Shown: positions 52,675 through 61,595, counted from the stretch's first letter. The stretch: 64,000 bases of DNA from Janthinobacterium sp. 67 (GCF_002797895.1 NZ_PGES01000001.1:2604001-2668000), one strand, 5' to 3'. The notes: generated by a model from the letters alone, not told the origin. Translations and numbers: made by a program.

Positions 52675-53025
52675 ATGAACAATGACACCGACATCCAGCT
52701 CAGCGGCCCCTTCAAGGCCACCGACGGCTCCGGCCGTGCCCACGACATCAAGGCCATCCGCATCTTCGACGAAGGCTACGGCATCATCGACGTCTACGTC
52801 GATTTCGCCGCCCCGCTCGAAGCGGGCGCCTACAAGGACAAGACCCTGGTCGGCCACATCCTGGCCCGCCTGCGCAGCCTCGGCTACGTGGGCCCCGACT
52901 TCGGCCATGGCGACCTGGGCTTGCAAGACAAGAAACTGATCGTTCTGGAAGCGCCCGAGGAATTCTCGGCCTTTGCCGTGAGCAAGGGCTGGAAAGACTT
53001 ATCAGCAGAGTTTGACGAGGACTGA
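52675..53025 (+). CDS. Unknown 116-residue protein, possibly heat-shock controlled
   Basis: Start at ATG 52675 is chosen because residues from there (MNNDTDIQLSGPFKATDGSG) look like a normal cytosolic N-terminus, while the upstream frame reads as non-coding; the SD is weak. The protein is soluble, acidic at the end (SAEFDED), with alternating beta strands and one helix: KAIRIFDEGYGIIDVYVDFAAPLEAGAYKDKTLVGHILARLRSLGYVGPDFGHGDLGLQDKKLIVLEAPEEF. I do not recognise the family. It is followed by a strong terminator and preceded by a sigma-32-like promoter divergent from Hsp20, which suggests a role under proteotoxic stress. Confidence 0.75.
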   Translation: MNNDTDIQLSGPFKATDGSGRAHDIKAIRIFDEGYGIIDVYVDFAAPLEAGAYKDKTLVGHILARLRSLGYVGPDFGHGDLGLQDKKLIVLEAPEEFSAFAVSKGWKDLSAEFDED

Positions 53026-53048
53026 TCCTTCACCTTTTCAGCCAAAAC

Positions 53049-53084
53049 GCCGCGTCTGCATTTGCAGAGGCGGCATTTTTTTTT
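53049..53084 (+). terminator. Intrinsic terminator
   Basis: Stem GCCGC-GTCTGC / GCAGAG-GCGGC with an ATTT loop, followed by a run of nine T. Confidence 0.9.
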
Positions 53085-53205
53085 AGCTAAAACAGTAATT
53101 AAATATCTAGGAAGACAATACTGGTACAGTAGAATCACCAGGCATTCTTTCAATTATTCAAATTCATGAAGGAGCCTGGCTATTTCCTCAGAAAATACAC
53201 AATCC

Positions 53206-54222
53206 GTGACAGCATTTCGCCATCAAGCCGTCGCCGATCGCCAAGTTGACGAGCTCATCGGCATAATAAAAGGCGTACTTGCTGATAACGTGGTCACGCA
53301 AGACGAAGTGAAGTTTCTGTTAGCTTGGATGGAAGCCAATCGTAAAGTGGCATTGCTATGGCCAGCCAAAGCCTTGTATCCACGTCTGGCTGCTGCGCTT
53401 GCTGGAGGTGCCATGCAATCAAACGATGCTACAGAAATACTCAGCCTATTGAGAAATACGGTCGGTAGCGCAGTTATTCCAGACACACATGATCCCTCGG
53501 CGCAACCTAGTACACGTTTGCCGGTAAACAACAATTCTCCCGTCACATTCAAAGGGAAATATTTCTGTTTTACAGGAACATTTCAGTCTGGCACACGCTC
53601 GTGGTGTCAAGCACAAATCGAGCAACGTGGCGGCATCTGCCTGAGTGGGATCACCAAGAAACTCAATTATCTGGTGGTTGGTGTCACCGGCAATGAGAAC
53701 TGGCTACATTCGACACATGGCAGAAAAATAGAAAAAGCGATTGCATATCAGGAGTCAGGTTGCGAACTCGCCATTCTGAGCGAAGAGCATTGGTATAGCC
53801 ACTTGCACTACGTAGAATCTGCTGCAATTGTCTCAGAGGCTATTACAGCACCCGCAACTATAAATACAATCACCATTGCAAATGACATCGTCCCCATCAT
53901 TACGGGGGATGGAAAATTCGGCATCGAAGTGGCAGGAGTATTTACGCATCAGGAACAAATAGCCCGAAGCGTTCTTACCTATGGTGCACAGTTTGCCAAC
54001 AATAGCTTGCCAGCCATTCTGCGCCGGCATCCCGATGGTACGATATCGGTAGAAATGTCCGGCAGTATCACTGGTTACCTGTCCAAGTACATTGCCCGCG
54101 ATTTTCTCGCCGCACTCGTCACTGGCGACCTAAACGAATACTCAGTATTTGAATGCTGTGCCCGCATCCTAATACACAATGGCTTGTACCAGGTATGGCT
54201 GGACCTGCCTGAAGATGAATAA
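53206..54222 (+). CDS. BRCT-domain protein with N-terminal TerB-like helical region
   Basis: 338 residues as drawn from GTG 53206, which has no SD. An ATT codon at 53182, in frame and 7 nt after GGAG, would give an N-terminus ISSENTQSVTAF and may be the true start. Residues about 15-90 are helical and TerB-like (RQVDELIGIIKGVLADNVVTQDEVKFLLAWMEANRK). Residues about 115-205 are a BRCT domain (FKGKYFCFTGTFQSGTRSWCQAQIEQRGGICLSGITKKLNYLVVGV...KIEKAIAY), as in NAD-dependent DNA ligases. The C-terminal 120 residues are unassigned. The gene is markedly AT-richer and uses different codons from its neighbours, suggesting transfer. Role probably linked to DNA ends or repair complexes. Confidence 0.8.
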   Translation: MTAFRHQAVADRQVDELIGIIKGVLADNVVTQDEVKFLLAWMEANRKVALLWPAKALYPRLAAALAGGAMQSNDATEILSLLRNTVGSAVIPDTHDPSAQPSTRLPVNNNSPVTFKGKYFCFTGTFQSGTRSWCQAQIEQRGGICLSGITKKLNYLVVGVTGNENWLHSTHGRKIEKAIAYQESGCELAILSEEHWYSHLHYVESAAIVSEAITAPATINTITIANDIVPIITGDGKFGIEVAGVFTHQEQIARSVLTYGAQFANNSLPAILRRHPDGTISVEMSGSITGYLSKYIARDFLAALVTGDLNEYSVFECCARILIHNGLYQVWLDLPEDE

Positions 54223-54297
54223 AAGGCAGCCAACCATTAATCATGCATGGAGGTAAAACAACCTCATACCTTAAACCTCGCAGTCATCAGCCATCGA

Positions 54298-55056
54298 TTA
54301 CGTTAAATAGCGCGCGCTCCACGCGGCGATGACGTTGGCGACGTAGGCCGCGTCATCGCGCCCCGTCAACAGATGGTCGGCGTCGTCGAGCGAAACGAAG
54401 CTTTTCGGGTGCTTGGCCGCCGTAAAGATATCCATCGCATTCGACAAGCTGACCGTCGTGTCGTTCGGCGCGTGCATCACCAGCAGGGCGCGGCGCAGGC
54501 CGGCGATGTGCTCTTTCAGGCTGTGGCTGCCCGCGTCATCGACGAATTGCTGGCGGATGCGGAAGGGCCGCCCTTCCAACTGCACCAGCGCTTCGCCCTC
54601 GGTGGCGATTTTCTCGAGGTGGTCGCCAAACATGCGCGTCACGTAGGCAGGCGTGCCCGGTGCGGCCAGGGTCACCACGGCCGTCGCTTCCGGCACTTGC
54701 GACGCGGCGGCCAGCACGGCGGCACCGCCCAGGCTGTGGCCGATCAGCAATTGCGGCGCGGCGTGCCTGGCCCGCAAAAAGTCGGCGGCGGCGACCAGGT
54801 CGGCCACGTTCGACGAGAAATTCGTGGCGGCGAACTCGCCCTCGCTGGCGCCCAGCCCCGTGAAGTCGAAGCGCAGCACGGCGATGCCGTGTTCCGTCAA
54901 GCCTTGCGCGATGCGCCGCGCGGCCAGCACGTCCTTGCCGCAAGTAAAACAGTGGGCGAACAGCGCGTGGGCACGGATGGCGCCGTCGGGCGCATCGAGC
55001 CGCGCCGCCAGCACATGGCCGTGCGCGCCGGGAAAATCTTGCCTGGTCGATTTCAT
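54298..55056 (-). CDS. Alpha/beta-hydrolase (dienelactone-hydrolase-like, COG1073 type)
   Basis: 252 residues. ALFAHCFTCGKDVLAARRIAQGLTEHGIAVLRFDFTGLGASEGEFA near 30 is the hallmark of the hydrolase half of bifunctional hydrolase-OsmC proteins; here it stands alone without the OsmC half. Nucleophile elbow LLIGHSLGGAAVLAAA near 103 (Ser), Asp in LLVMHAPNDTTVSLSNA near 195 and final His in LDDADHLLTG near 225. Cytosolic, substrate unknown. It is 70 bp from the GST gene on the same strand, possibly one detoxification unit. Confidence 0.88.
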   Translation of the reverse strand: MKSTRQDFPGAHGHVLAARLDAPDGAIRAHALFAHCFTCGKDVLAARRIAQGLTEHGIAVLRFDFTGLGASEGEFAATNFSSNVADLVAAADFLRARHAAPQLLIGHSLGGAAVLAAASQVPEATAVVTLAAPGTPAYVTRMFGDHLEKIATEGEALVQLEGRPFRIRQQFVDDAGSHSLKEHIAGLRRALLVMHAPNDTTVSLSNAMDIFTAAKHPKSFVSLDDADHLLTGRDDAAYVANVIAAWSARYLT

Positions 55057-55126
55057 TGTCTCGTATCAAAGCTGCCGCGCAGCGCGGCCGATGGCGCATT
55101 GTAGCGCCGCCCGGCCACTGCCTGCG

Positions 55127-55831
55127 TTAATCCCTCTTCGGAATATTGACGCCTTTGGCAACGGCTGGCCTGGCCAGGAACGCATCGAGCACGCGCTGCA
55201 CGTTCGGGAAATTTTCAAAACCGACAAGGTCGCCTGCGCCATAGAAACCCACCAGGCAGCGCACCCACGGGAAGATGGCGATGTCGGCAATCGTGTACTG
55301 GCTACCCATGATCCAGTCGCGGCCCTGCAGGCGCTGCTCGAGCACGCCCAGCAGGCGCTTGGCCTCGCCGATGTAGCGTTCCAGCGGACGCTGGTCCTCG
55401 TAATCCTTGCCGGCAAATTTATGGAAGAAGCCCACCTGGCCGAACATGGGGCCGATACCGCCCATCTGGAACATCAGCCACTGGATGGTTTCATAGCGCA
55501 GGCCCGCGTCCTGCGGAATGAACTTGCCCGTCTTTTCGGCCAGGTACAGCAGGATGGCGCCTGACTCGAACAGGGCCAGCGGCTTGCCGTCGGGACCGTT
55601 CGGGTCGAGGATGGCGGGAATCTTGTTGTTGGGATTGAGGGACAGGAACTCGGGCGATGTCTGGTCGTTCTGCTCGAAGCTGACCAGGTGCGGCTCGTAC
55701 GCCAGGCCCAGCTCTTCCAGCAAAATCGAAACCTTGATGCCGTTCGGCGTCGGCAGCGAATACAGCTGCAAGCGTTCGGGATGCAGGGCAGGCCATTTTT
55801 GGGTGATGGGGAAGTCGGAAAGCTGTGTCAT
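55127..55831 (-). CDS. Glutathione S-transferase family protein (YfcG/YghU, Nu-class-like)
   Basis: 234 residues from the ATG at 55831 (AAGGATA SD). The thioredoxin-like N-domain has LYSLPTPNGIKVSILLEELGLAYEPHLVSF with the TPNG motif of disulfide-bond reductases YfcG/YghU, NPNNKIPAILD (cis-Pro) near 68 and LFESGAILLYLAEKTGKF near 88 (glutathione Glu-Ser). The helical domain ends SQYTIADIAIFPWVRCL near 190. It probably reduces disulfides or peroxides with two glutathiones. It is followed by the hydrolase gene and lies downstream of imuB, with 80 bp between. Confidence 0.9.
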   Translation of the reverse strand: MTQLSDFPITQKWPALHPERLQLYSLPTPNGIKVSILLEELGLAYEPHLVSFEQNDQTSPEFLSLNPNNKIPAILDPNGPDGKPLALFESGAILLYLAEKTGKFIPQDAGLRYETIQWLMFQMGGIGPMFGQVGFFHKFAGKDYEDQRPLERYIGEAKRLLGVLEQRLQGRDWIMGSQYTIADIAIFPWVRCLVGFYGAGDLVGFENFPNVQRVLDAFLARPAVAKGVNIPKRD

Positions 55832-55911
55832 GGATATCCTTCGTTTCAATTAAGATGCGGCGCCGGGAAGCCAGTATAGCCAAGCACGGCAGTTTCAGCA
55901 GGACAGCGCAT

Positions 55912-57399
55912 TCAGCCAAACAAACCATGCAAAAACCAGCGCGGCGCGGCGTCTTCTCCGCTGCCGGCGATGCGCTCGCGGTAGACCCAGTAATGAGCAT
56001 GGTCGCGGCCTTCGGCGATGAAATAATCGCGCGCTTGCGACTGGCCCCACCAGCCCGCCTCTATGCGTTCGGCAACGGACACCATTTTCAAGGGCGAGCC
56101 ATAAAACGGCCGGTGCTCGCGCATCAGCAGGGCGATGGGCTGGGCCAGCAGCCAGCCGGGACGGGGCATGCCGGCCAAGCCGGGCGGCAAGTCCGGCTGG
56201 GCGTTCCTGGCGCCAGGCTTGGTCGGCAGCGGCAGCCACTGGTTGGCCGCTTCGGGACGGTAATCGGCGCGTGGTGCTGCCTGCAAGACATTGTCGCTCC
56301 CCAGGCGCGCCACCAGCAATTCCAGCAAGCGCTGGCGCTCCTGCGGCGTGCCGCCCGGCTCGGGGAACAGGCTGTCGCTGGGCGGCGCCATCGGCTGCAC
56401 CTGCAGCGCTTCCAGGGTCAGGCCGATCACGGGGGCGTCCAGCGCCAGCTGGGCCAGGCGCTCCTTGAGCAGGCGCACCAGATGCTCGTCGCGCCACACG
56501 GCCTCGCCCAGCGCCAGGTCGATGATGGTGGGAGGGCGCGCCACCCTGCCCCGCTCGTGCGCCAGCAACAGCTGGATGCGCTCGACGGCAAATTGCCGCG
56601 CGCACAGCCAGCCCGTCATTTGCTGCAGCAGGCGGCGCGCGCCGAACAGCAGCGCGTCGGCGTGCTCCACGCGGTCGAACAATTCCAGGCTGGCGCGAAA
56701 CGTGGGCGGCGCTTCCAGCCACACGAACAGTTCCGTGCTGTGGCCATGCGCATCGTCGAGCATGTCGAGCAAAGCCCCGCCGCAACGGCGCTGCAAGCCG
56801 GGCCGGGGCAAGTGGCGCAGCTGCCCCAGGGTGCGGCAGCCGATGCCCTCGAACCAGTCGAGCCAGGGGCGCGCGGGCGGCAGCAAGGCGCACGGCAAGC
56901 GGTCGAGGCGGCGCACGAGACTGGCCATGCCCAGCACGCGGCCCTGGCGCGTACCAGCGCGCGCCAGCAGCCAGGCGCCGCGCGCCGTGGGCGCGCACGA
57001 CAGCTGGGCCGTGTAGCCGAGTGCGCGCAGGCTGGCCGCGATGTGCCGGCACAGGGCGCGCACGCCGCCGAACAGGCGCAGGCTGGCGCCCGCATCGACC
57101 AGCAGGGTCGCTTCCTCGCCTTGGGCCACCAGCGGCGAATATTGCAGCAGCGCCAGCGCCACCGCTTGCAGGGCTTGCGCTTCCAGTTCAGGAGAGCGCT
57201 CGTGCAGGCGCGCCTGCGGCGCCAGCATCAGCGCGCCCGCGCGGCGCATGCCCGGCCGGATGCCGGCCGCCAGCGCCAGCGGCGACACGGCCATCACTTG
57301 CTCCTGCTCCAGTACCACGCCCAGGTGGTCAGCCGACCAGCGCGGGCAAAATACTTCGAGCGGGAGCCGGGGCAGGCACAGGCCGATCCAGAGTCGCAT
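55912..57399 (-). CDS. imuB: ImuB, Y-family polymerase-like SOS mutagenesis protein
   Basis: 495 residues from the ATG at 57399 (MRLWIGLCLPRLPLEVF), inside the end of imuA (71-bp overlap). ImuB is a Y-family polymerase homologue that has lost catalysis and instead ties ImuA and DnaE2 to the beta clamp. Here the N-terminal strand lacks the catalytic Asp of DMDAFF, and the second site reads LLVDAGASLRLFGG where active enzymes have Asp-Glu, consistent with inactivity. The palm/finger part runs to about 240 and the little-finger and C-terminal region to the end, which carries RDYFIAEGRDHAHYWVYRER. It is co-transcribed with imuA from a LexA box. Confidence 0.92.
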   Translation of the reverse strand: MRLWIGLCLPRLPLEVFCPRWSADHLGVVLEQEQVMAVSPLALAAGIRPGMRRAGALMLAPQARLHERSPELEAQALQAVALALLQYSPLVAQGEEATLLVDAGASLRLFGGVRALCRHIAASLRALGYTAQLSCAPTARGAWLLARAGTRQGRVLGMASLVRRLDRLPCALLPPARPWLDWFEGIGCRTLGQLRHLPRPGLQRRCGGALLDMLDDAHGHSTELFVWLEAPPTFRASLELFDRVEHADALLFGARRLLQQMTGWLCARQFAVERIQLLLAHERGRVARPPTIIDLALGEAVWRDEHLVRLLKERLAQLALDAPVIGLTLEALQVQPMAPPSDSLFPEPGGTPQERQRLLELLVARLGSDNVLQAAPRADYRPEAANQWLPLPTKPGARNAQPDLPPGLAGMPRPGWLLAQPIALLMREHRPFYGSPLKMVSVAERIEAGWWGQSQARDYFIAEGRDHAHYWVYRERIAGSGEDAAPRWFLHGLFG

Positions 57400-58042
57400 G
57401 ACGCAGCAATAAAGAAGGTGGTTGCAGGGGCAGGAACAGGGGCGCGTCGCGCTGCGGTCCCCGGCGCTTGATGAAACCGATGTCGATACCGCCGGCGGCC
57501 GGGCGCACGGACAGGCGCAGCGGCGCCGGCGACGCATCCTGCGCGCCGTGCAGGGGGCGCAGCATGCAGAACAGGGTGTTGCCGCTTTGCGCGGCCAGGT
57601 GCAGACGGCGCAGGCTGTCGGCGCGCACGTGCTGCTGCCAGAACAGCAAGGCACCGCACGTACCGCTGCGCAAGATGTTTTCCGCCGCCCACAAGGCATC
57701 CTTGCTGCCGGCGCTTTTGAGCCACAGCAGCTGCGACGGCGCCAGCCCCTGCGCGGCCAGGGCCAGCGCTTGCGGCGGATGGGGCGGCTGCAGCAGCACG
57801 ATGGGCAAGCCCTGCAGTTGCGCCAGCGCGGGCGCCAGCAGCCGCAATTCGCCGCTGCCCGGCTGCTGCACCAGCAGGTCGATCAGGCTGCCGCTGGGCC
57901 AGCCGCCACCGGGCAACTGCGCGGACAGGGCGGCAAAACCCGTGTCCAGGCAGCGCGTGGCGCCCTGCCCCAGCTGCGATGCACGCCATAAAGACGGGTG
58001 CAAGGCTTCCGGCGAGGCCATCAATTGAGAATGTTGCATCAT
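57329..58042 (-). CDS. imuA: ImuA, RecA-like SOS mutagenesis accessory protein
   Basis: 237 residues. It begins MMQHSQLMASPEALHPSLWRASQLG with the RecA-like core after it: CLDTGFAALSAQLPGGGWPSGSLIDLLVQQPGSGELRLLAPALAQLQG near 33-80 and an LLLW-type LWLKSAGSKDALWAAENILRSGTCGALLFW near 108. ImuA interacts with ImuB and DnaE2 in damage-induced mutagenesis; the classical Walker A is not conserved here, as usual for the family. Its start is 17 bp from a LexA box; its end overlaps imuB by 71 bp. dnaE2 is elsewhere (about 39.4 kb). Confidence 0.9.
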   Translation of the reverse strand: MMQHSQLMASPEALHPSLWRASQLGQGATRCLDTGFAALSAQLPGGGWPSGSLIDLLVQQPGSGELRLLAPALAQLQGLPIVLLQPPHPPQALALAAQGLAPSQLLWLKSAGSKDALWAAENILRSGTCGALLFWQQHVRADSLRRLHLAAQSGNTLFCMLRPLHGAQDASPAPLRLSVRPAAGGIDIGFIKRRGPQRDAPLFLPLQPPSLLLRHATLDRPVPAPAPARSILPALVG

Positions 58043-58058
58043 TGGCTAGATAGATCAA

Positions 58059-58078
58059 TACTGTATGCATATACAGTA
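58059..58078 (-). promoter_or_regulatory. LexA (SOS) box of imuA-imuB
   Basis: TACTGT-N8-ACAGTA with CTGT at 58061 and ACAG at 58073, the same outer sequence as the dnaE2 box. Confidence 0.93.
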
Positions 58079-58245
58079 CTATCCAGGCCCGCTTTTGGCA
58101 AGGTTTATCTCACTGCCGCTGGCGCCGGGGCCGCTCCGCCATGTCCGAAAAACCCCGTTTTTGGTATCGATTGCTGTACCATAAGCACTCTCCTTACCGC
58201 TCGGCAATGCACCGGGCGGCTTCCTCCGTCCATAAGGAAACGCAT

Positions 58246-59511
58246 TTGACCACCATCCAAATCATCAGCGCCATCGTCTTCGGCCTCGCGCTCATCCACA
58301 CTTTTGCCGCCAAGTCGTTTGAAACCTTGTCGCGGCGCCATCCCCGCCATGCGGGCTTGCTGCACTTGCTGGGCGAAGTGGAAGTCGTGTTCGGCTTCTG
58401 GGCCTTCATCCTGATCATCATCATGGCCTTTGTCTCGGGCAGCGATGCGGCCATCGAGTATGCCGAGTCGCGCCATTACACGGAACCGCTGTTCGTCTTT
58501 GTCGTCATGGTCGTGGCCGCCTCACGCCCTGTGCTCGACGCCGTGCAGCGCCTGTTGAAAGGCGTGGCGCGCGTCATGCCGCTGCGCACGGAACTGGCCC
58601 TCGTCTGGCTGGGACTGGCGCTCGTGCCCCTGACGGGTTCATTGATCACGGAACCGGCCGCCATGACCCTGGCAGCGCTGATGCTGGCGCCGCAAATCTT
58701 CCGCCCGGGCATCCCCGAATGGCTGAAATATGGCGCGCTGGGCGTGCTGTTCGTCAACGTTTCCATCGGCGGCACCCTCACCTCGTACGCGGCGCCGCCC
58801 GTGCTGATGGTGGCCACCACGTGGAACTGGGACAGCGCCTACATGGCCAGCCACTTCGGCTGGAAAGCCGCCATCGCCGTGCTGATCAACGCCACGGGCG
58901 TGAGCATATTGCTGCGCAAATATCTGCACAGCAACACTTCCGACATCAAGCCGAAGGCCGGCGAGGTGGAAGCGCCAAAAGTGCCGCTGGCCGTCAGCCT
59001 CGTGCACATGATCGTACTGGCCGGCGTGGTGACACTGGCGCACCATCCCGTGCTGTTCATCGGCCTGTTCCTGTTCTTCCTCGGCTTCGTGCAGGCGTAC
59101 GAACGCTATCAAAGCCCGCTGATCCTCAAGGAAGGCTTGCTGGTCGGCTTCTTCCTCGGCGGCCTGGTGGTACTGGGTGGCATGCAGCAATGGTGGCTGC
59201 AGCCCATCGTTTCGAGCCTGAAACCGCTGGCCCTGTTCTTCGGCGCCCTGGGCTTGACGGCCATTACCGACAATGCGGCCCTCACTTACCTCGGTTCGCT
59301 GATCGTCGGCATGACGGATGAAGCGAAATACATGCTGATGGCCGGCGCCGTGGCCGGTGGCGGCCTGACCGTCATCGCCAATGCGCCGAATCCGGCCGGC
59401 GTGGCCCTGCTGCGCCGCGGCTTCAAGGATGAATCGATCGGCGCCGTCGGCCTGCTGGCCGGCGCCCTGCTGCCGACGGCCGTGGCCGGCCTGGCCTTCC
59501 TGGCCCTGTAA
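58246..59511 (+). CDS. Putative Na+/H+ antiporter (PF07399-type membrane protein)
   Basis: 421 residues from TTG 58246, preceded by AAGGAAACG at 8 nt and giving a hydrophobic N-terminus (TTIQIISAIVFGLALIHTFAA); a longer ATG frame from 58141 would overlap the imuA promoter side and looks uncoded. About 11 membrane spans, with VEVVFGFWAFILIIIMAF near 55, ALVPLTGSLITEPAAMTLAALMLAPQIF near 145, SIGGTLTSYAAPPVLMVATTWNWD near 190 and GLTAITDNAALTYLGSLIVGM near 340 (TDNAA motif shared with arsenite/ion transporter folds). It resembles bacterial putative Na+/H+ antiporters; ion specificity unproven. Confidence 0.85.
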   Translation: MTTIQIISAIVFGLALIHTFAAKSFETLSRRHPRHAGLLHLLGEVEVVFGFWAFILIIIMAFVSGSDAAIEYAESRHYTEPLFVFVVMVVAASRPVLDAVQRLLKGVARVMPLRTELALVWLGLALVPLTGSLITEPAAMTLAALMLAPQIFRPGIPEWLKYGALGVLFVNVSIGGTLTSYAAPPVLMVATTWNWDSAYMASHFGWKAAIAVLINATGVSILLRKYLHSNTSDIKPKAGEVEAPKVPLAVSLVHMIVLAGVVTLAHHPVLFIGLFLFFLGFVQAYERYQSPLILKEGLLVGFFLGGLVVLGGMQQWWLQPIVSSLKPLALFFGALGLTAITDNAALTYLGSLIVGMTDEAKYMLMAGAVAGGGLTVIANAPNPAGVALLRRGFKDESIGAVGLLAGALLPTAVAGLAFLAL

Positions 59512-59519
59512 GTCTTCAC

Positions 59520-59540
59520 GGGGCGGCTGCCGGCCGCCCC
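59520..59540. terminator. Hairpin between converging genes
   Basis: Stem GGGGCGGC-TGCCG-GCCGCCCC located 8 bp after the antiporter stop, shared with the oppositely directed glycosyltransferase gene. No clear T tract. Confidence 0.6.
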
Positions 59541-59561
59541 TGCTCCCTTCAGTTTCCCGCC

Positions 59562-61595
59562 TCAGTTACCCTCATACACCAGGAAATGCAGCCGGTCATA
59601 GAACAGGCTGTAGGCATAGTCGAACGTGCCCACGCTGCGAAAACCCTTGTGCAGATACACTTGCAGCGCTTCGCTCTTTTCCCACACGGTCAGGGCGATG
59701 CGCGCGCAGCCCTTGCGGCTGGCCAGGTCGCGGATCTCATGGAACATTTGCCTGAATAAACCCTGGCCCCGGTATTTCTCGTCAATGGCCAGGCTGCTGA
59801 CGAAACAGTCGTCGGCACGCGCATGCGCGAGCACGAAGGCATCATACGCATCGTCGAGCGCCTTCATGTCGTCGCGGTAATAGGAGACGGCGCCGCAGGC
59901 CTGGAACTCGTCCATCGTCGCGGCCGTGAAGAAGCCGATGAAGCGCCCGTCCTCGTCATGCAGGCCGTGGATGTGCGCCAGGTACGGATCGATGTTTTGC
60001 CGCCGCTGCAATTCGACGAATTGCAGATTGAGTTTATTGCCGAACGAGCAGTATTCCAGGTAGCTGGTGGCAAACAGCAGCTTCGCCATGCGGTTCTTCG
60101 TCTCGTCGTCCAGCAGTTCGCCCGGCACCAGCGTGAGCGGCGCATGCGACAGCAAATCCGCCTGCGCCTCGTCACTTGGCGGGGCGGCATCGCTGGCGGC
60201 CGGCATGCGGCTGCCGTGGCGGCCCACGGTGGGACGCCAGAAATTGCCGGCGGCAATATGCTGCGAACGGTGGGCCAGCAGGTAGCGGCAAAAGACGCTA
60301 TTCACGCGGTCGAGCTGCGGGTCGTCCGACAGCACCGAGTAATAGTGAAAATGCTCGATGTCGGCCCGCAGCTGGGCCGCATACGCCATGCGCGGCACTT
60401 CCTCGATGTCGAACACGTCGACGATGTCGGGCAGGCGCAAAGGATCGTCGAGCCGCCAGCCGATTTCATCGAGCCGCGCCACGCAGCGGGCATACGCGCG
60501 CCGTTCCTCGTCGCTCAGGGGAATGTGCATGCCGGTAATGATATCGTCCAGCAAGCGCATGCCGCGGATACCGCCCGCCACCGCTTCGCGCGCGCCGTCA
60601 TACAGCACGCCATAGCGCTGGTAGAACTCGGCATGGCTGAGCACGGTCACGCCCAGGTTTTTCTTCCATTCCGCATAGAACTGGCCAAACAGCTGCCCCT
60701 CGAATTGCGGGCAGGAACGGGGAACCTGCGCAGCGATGCCCGCATAGGCAAGGTTCACATTGCGCTGGATCTCGCGCAGCGCCGCATCGTTCTTCTTGGC
60801 GATCAGCATGCCCGTTTCATCGAGAAACAGATTCATCCAGCTGACGTGCCGTCGCTCCTCGCCCTCGCCTTCCCCGCGTTGGAAATAGTCGGGCACTTCC
60901 GGCTTCATCAGGAAAATCGTCGCCGGATTATGCGGAATCGTATCGACATCCATATACAGGCCGCCGTATTCGCACATGATGAGGATGCGGAAATAATCGG
61001 ACAAGGTGGCGAAGTAGCGCTGCGTGTGCAGCGTGTCGAGGATGTCGAAGCGGGCCGGCGCGAAATCGAGCGCCAGCGCGCGCAGCGAGTTGATGTGCAG
61101 GGTCGTGCCGCCGATGGCGTAGCGACCTATCGTGTAGCGCCCGGCGCCGCCCGTGGGACTGAAGCGCTCGTCATTGCGTAGCTGCTGCGCATCCCACACC
61201 CACAGGATGGAGACGTACGGCGCGCCGCCGTTGCGCCGCACTTCTTCCAGCGCCGCGCCCCACTGCCCGATCGCTTCCGCTGCGATGGCCGGCAAGGGTC
61301 CGCCCATCCAGATGCGGTGCAGGTAGCGCTCGTCATCGCCGAGCGCGCGCGTGGGGATGCAGCTGAGCGAGGAGCAGCTTGCCGCGTTGAAATGGTTGAA
61401 ATTCTGGGCGACGAAGCTGCGCAGGGCCGCGATGCCCGCCTGGTGCTCCGCGGCCAGTTGCCCCAGGTCGCTGCCGGCCGGCCGGACGTCGGCCAGCGTG
61501 ATGTAATCGAGTTTCAGCCGGTGGATGCGAAACTCGTATTCGAGGTTGAAAATCTTTGCTTGATCGTGTTTCGAGGCCAGGTCATCTATTTTCAT
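59562..61595 (-). CDS. Toxin-like DXD glycosyltransferase fused to a C-terminal GNAT acetyltransferase
   Basis: 677 residues, no signal peptide. The N-terminal part (about 85-400) is a GT-A glycosyltransferase of the TcdA/TcdB (GT44) or DXD sugar-binding kind: RYLHRIWMGGPLP near 90-102 and LSDYFRILIMCEYGGLYMDVDTIP (198-221) with the DVD metal site at 216-218. The middle region (400-560) is unassigned. The end (about 560-677) is a GNAT domain with SSLAIDEKYRGQGLFRQM (acetyl-CoA loop YRGQGL near 606) and EALQVYLHKGFRSVGTF. It follows an MFS exporter gene by 83 bp on the same strand. It could glycosylate and acetylate a small product or a host protein; both are inference. Confidence 0.82.
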   Translation of the reverse strand: MKIDDLASKHDQAKIFNLEYEFRIHRLKLDYITLADVRPAGSDLGQLAAEHQAGIAALRSFVAQNFNHFNAASCSSLSCIPTRALGDDERYLHRIWMGGPLPAIAAEAIGQWGAALEEVRRNGGAPYVSILWVWDAQQLRNDERFSPTGGAGRYTIGRYAIGGTTLHINSLRALALDFAPARFDILDTLHTQRYFATLSDYFRILIMCEYGGLYMDVDTIPHNPATIFLMKPEVPDYFQRGEGEGEERRHVSWMNLFLDETGMLIAKKNDAALREIQRNVNLAYAGIAAQVPRSCPQFEGQLFGQFYAEWKKNLGVTVLSHAEFYQRYGVLYDGAREAVAGGIRGMRLLDDIITGMHIPLSDEERRAYARCVARLDEIGWRLDDPLRLPDIVDVFDIEEVPRMAYAAQLRADIEHFHYYSVLSDDPQLDRVNSVFCRYLLAHRSQHIAAGNFWRPTVGRHGSRMPAASDAAPPSDEAQADLLSHAPLTLVPGELLDDETKNRMAKLLFATSYLEYCSFGNKLNLQFVELQRRQNIDPYLAHIHGLHDEDGRFIGFFTAATMDEFQACGAVSYYRDDMKALDDAYDAFVLAHARADDCFVSSLAIDEKYRGQGLFRQMFHEIRDLASRKGCARIALTVWEKSEALQVYLHKGFRSVGTFDYAYSLFYDRLHFLVYEGN

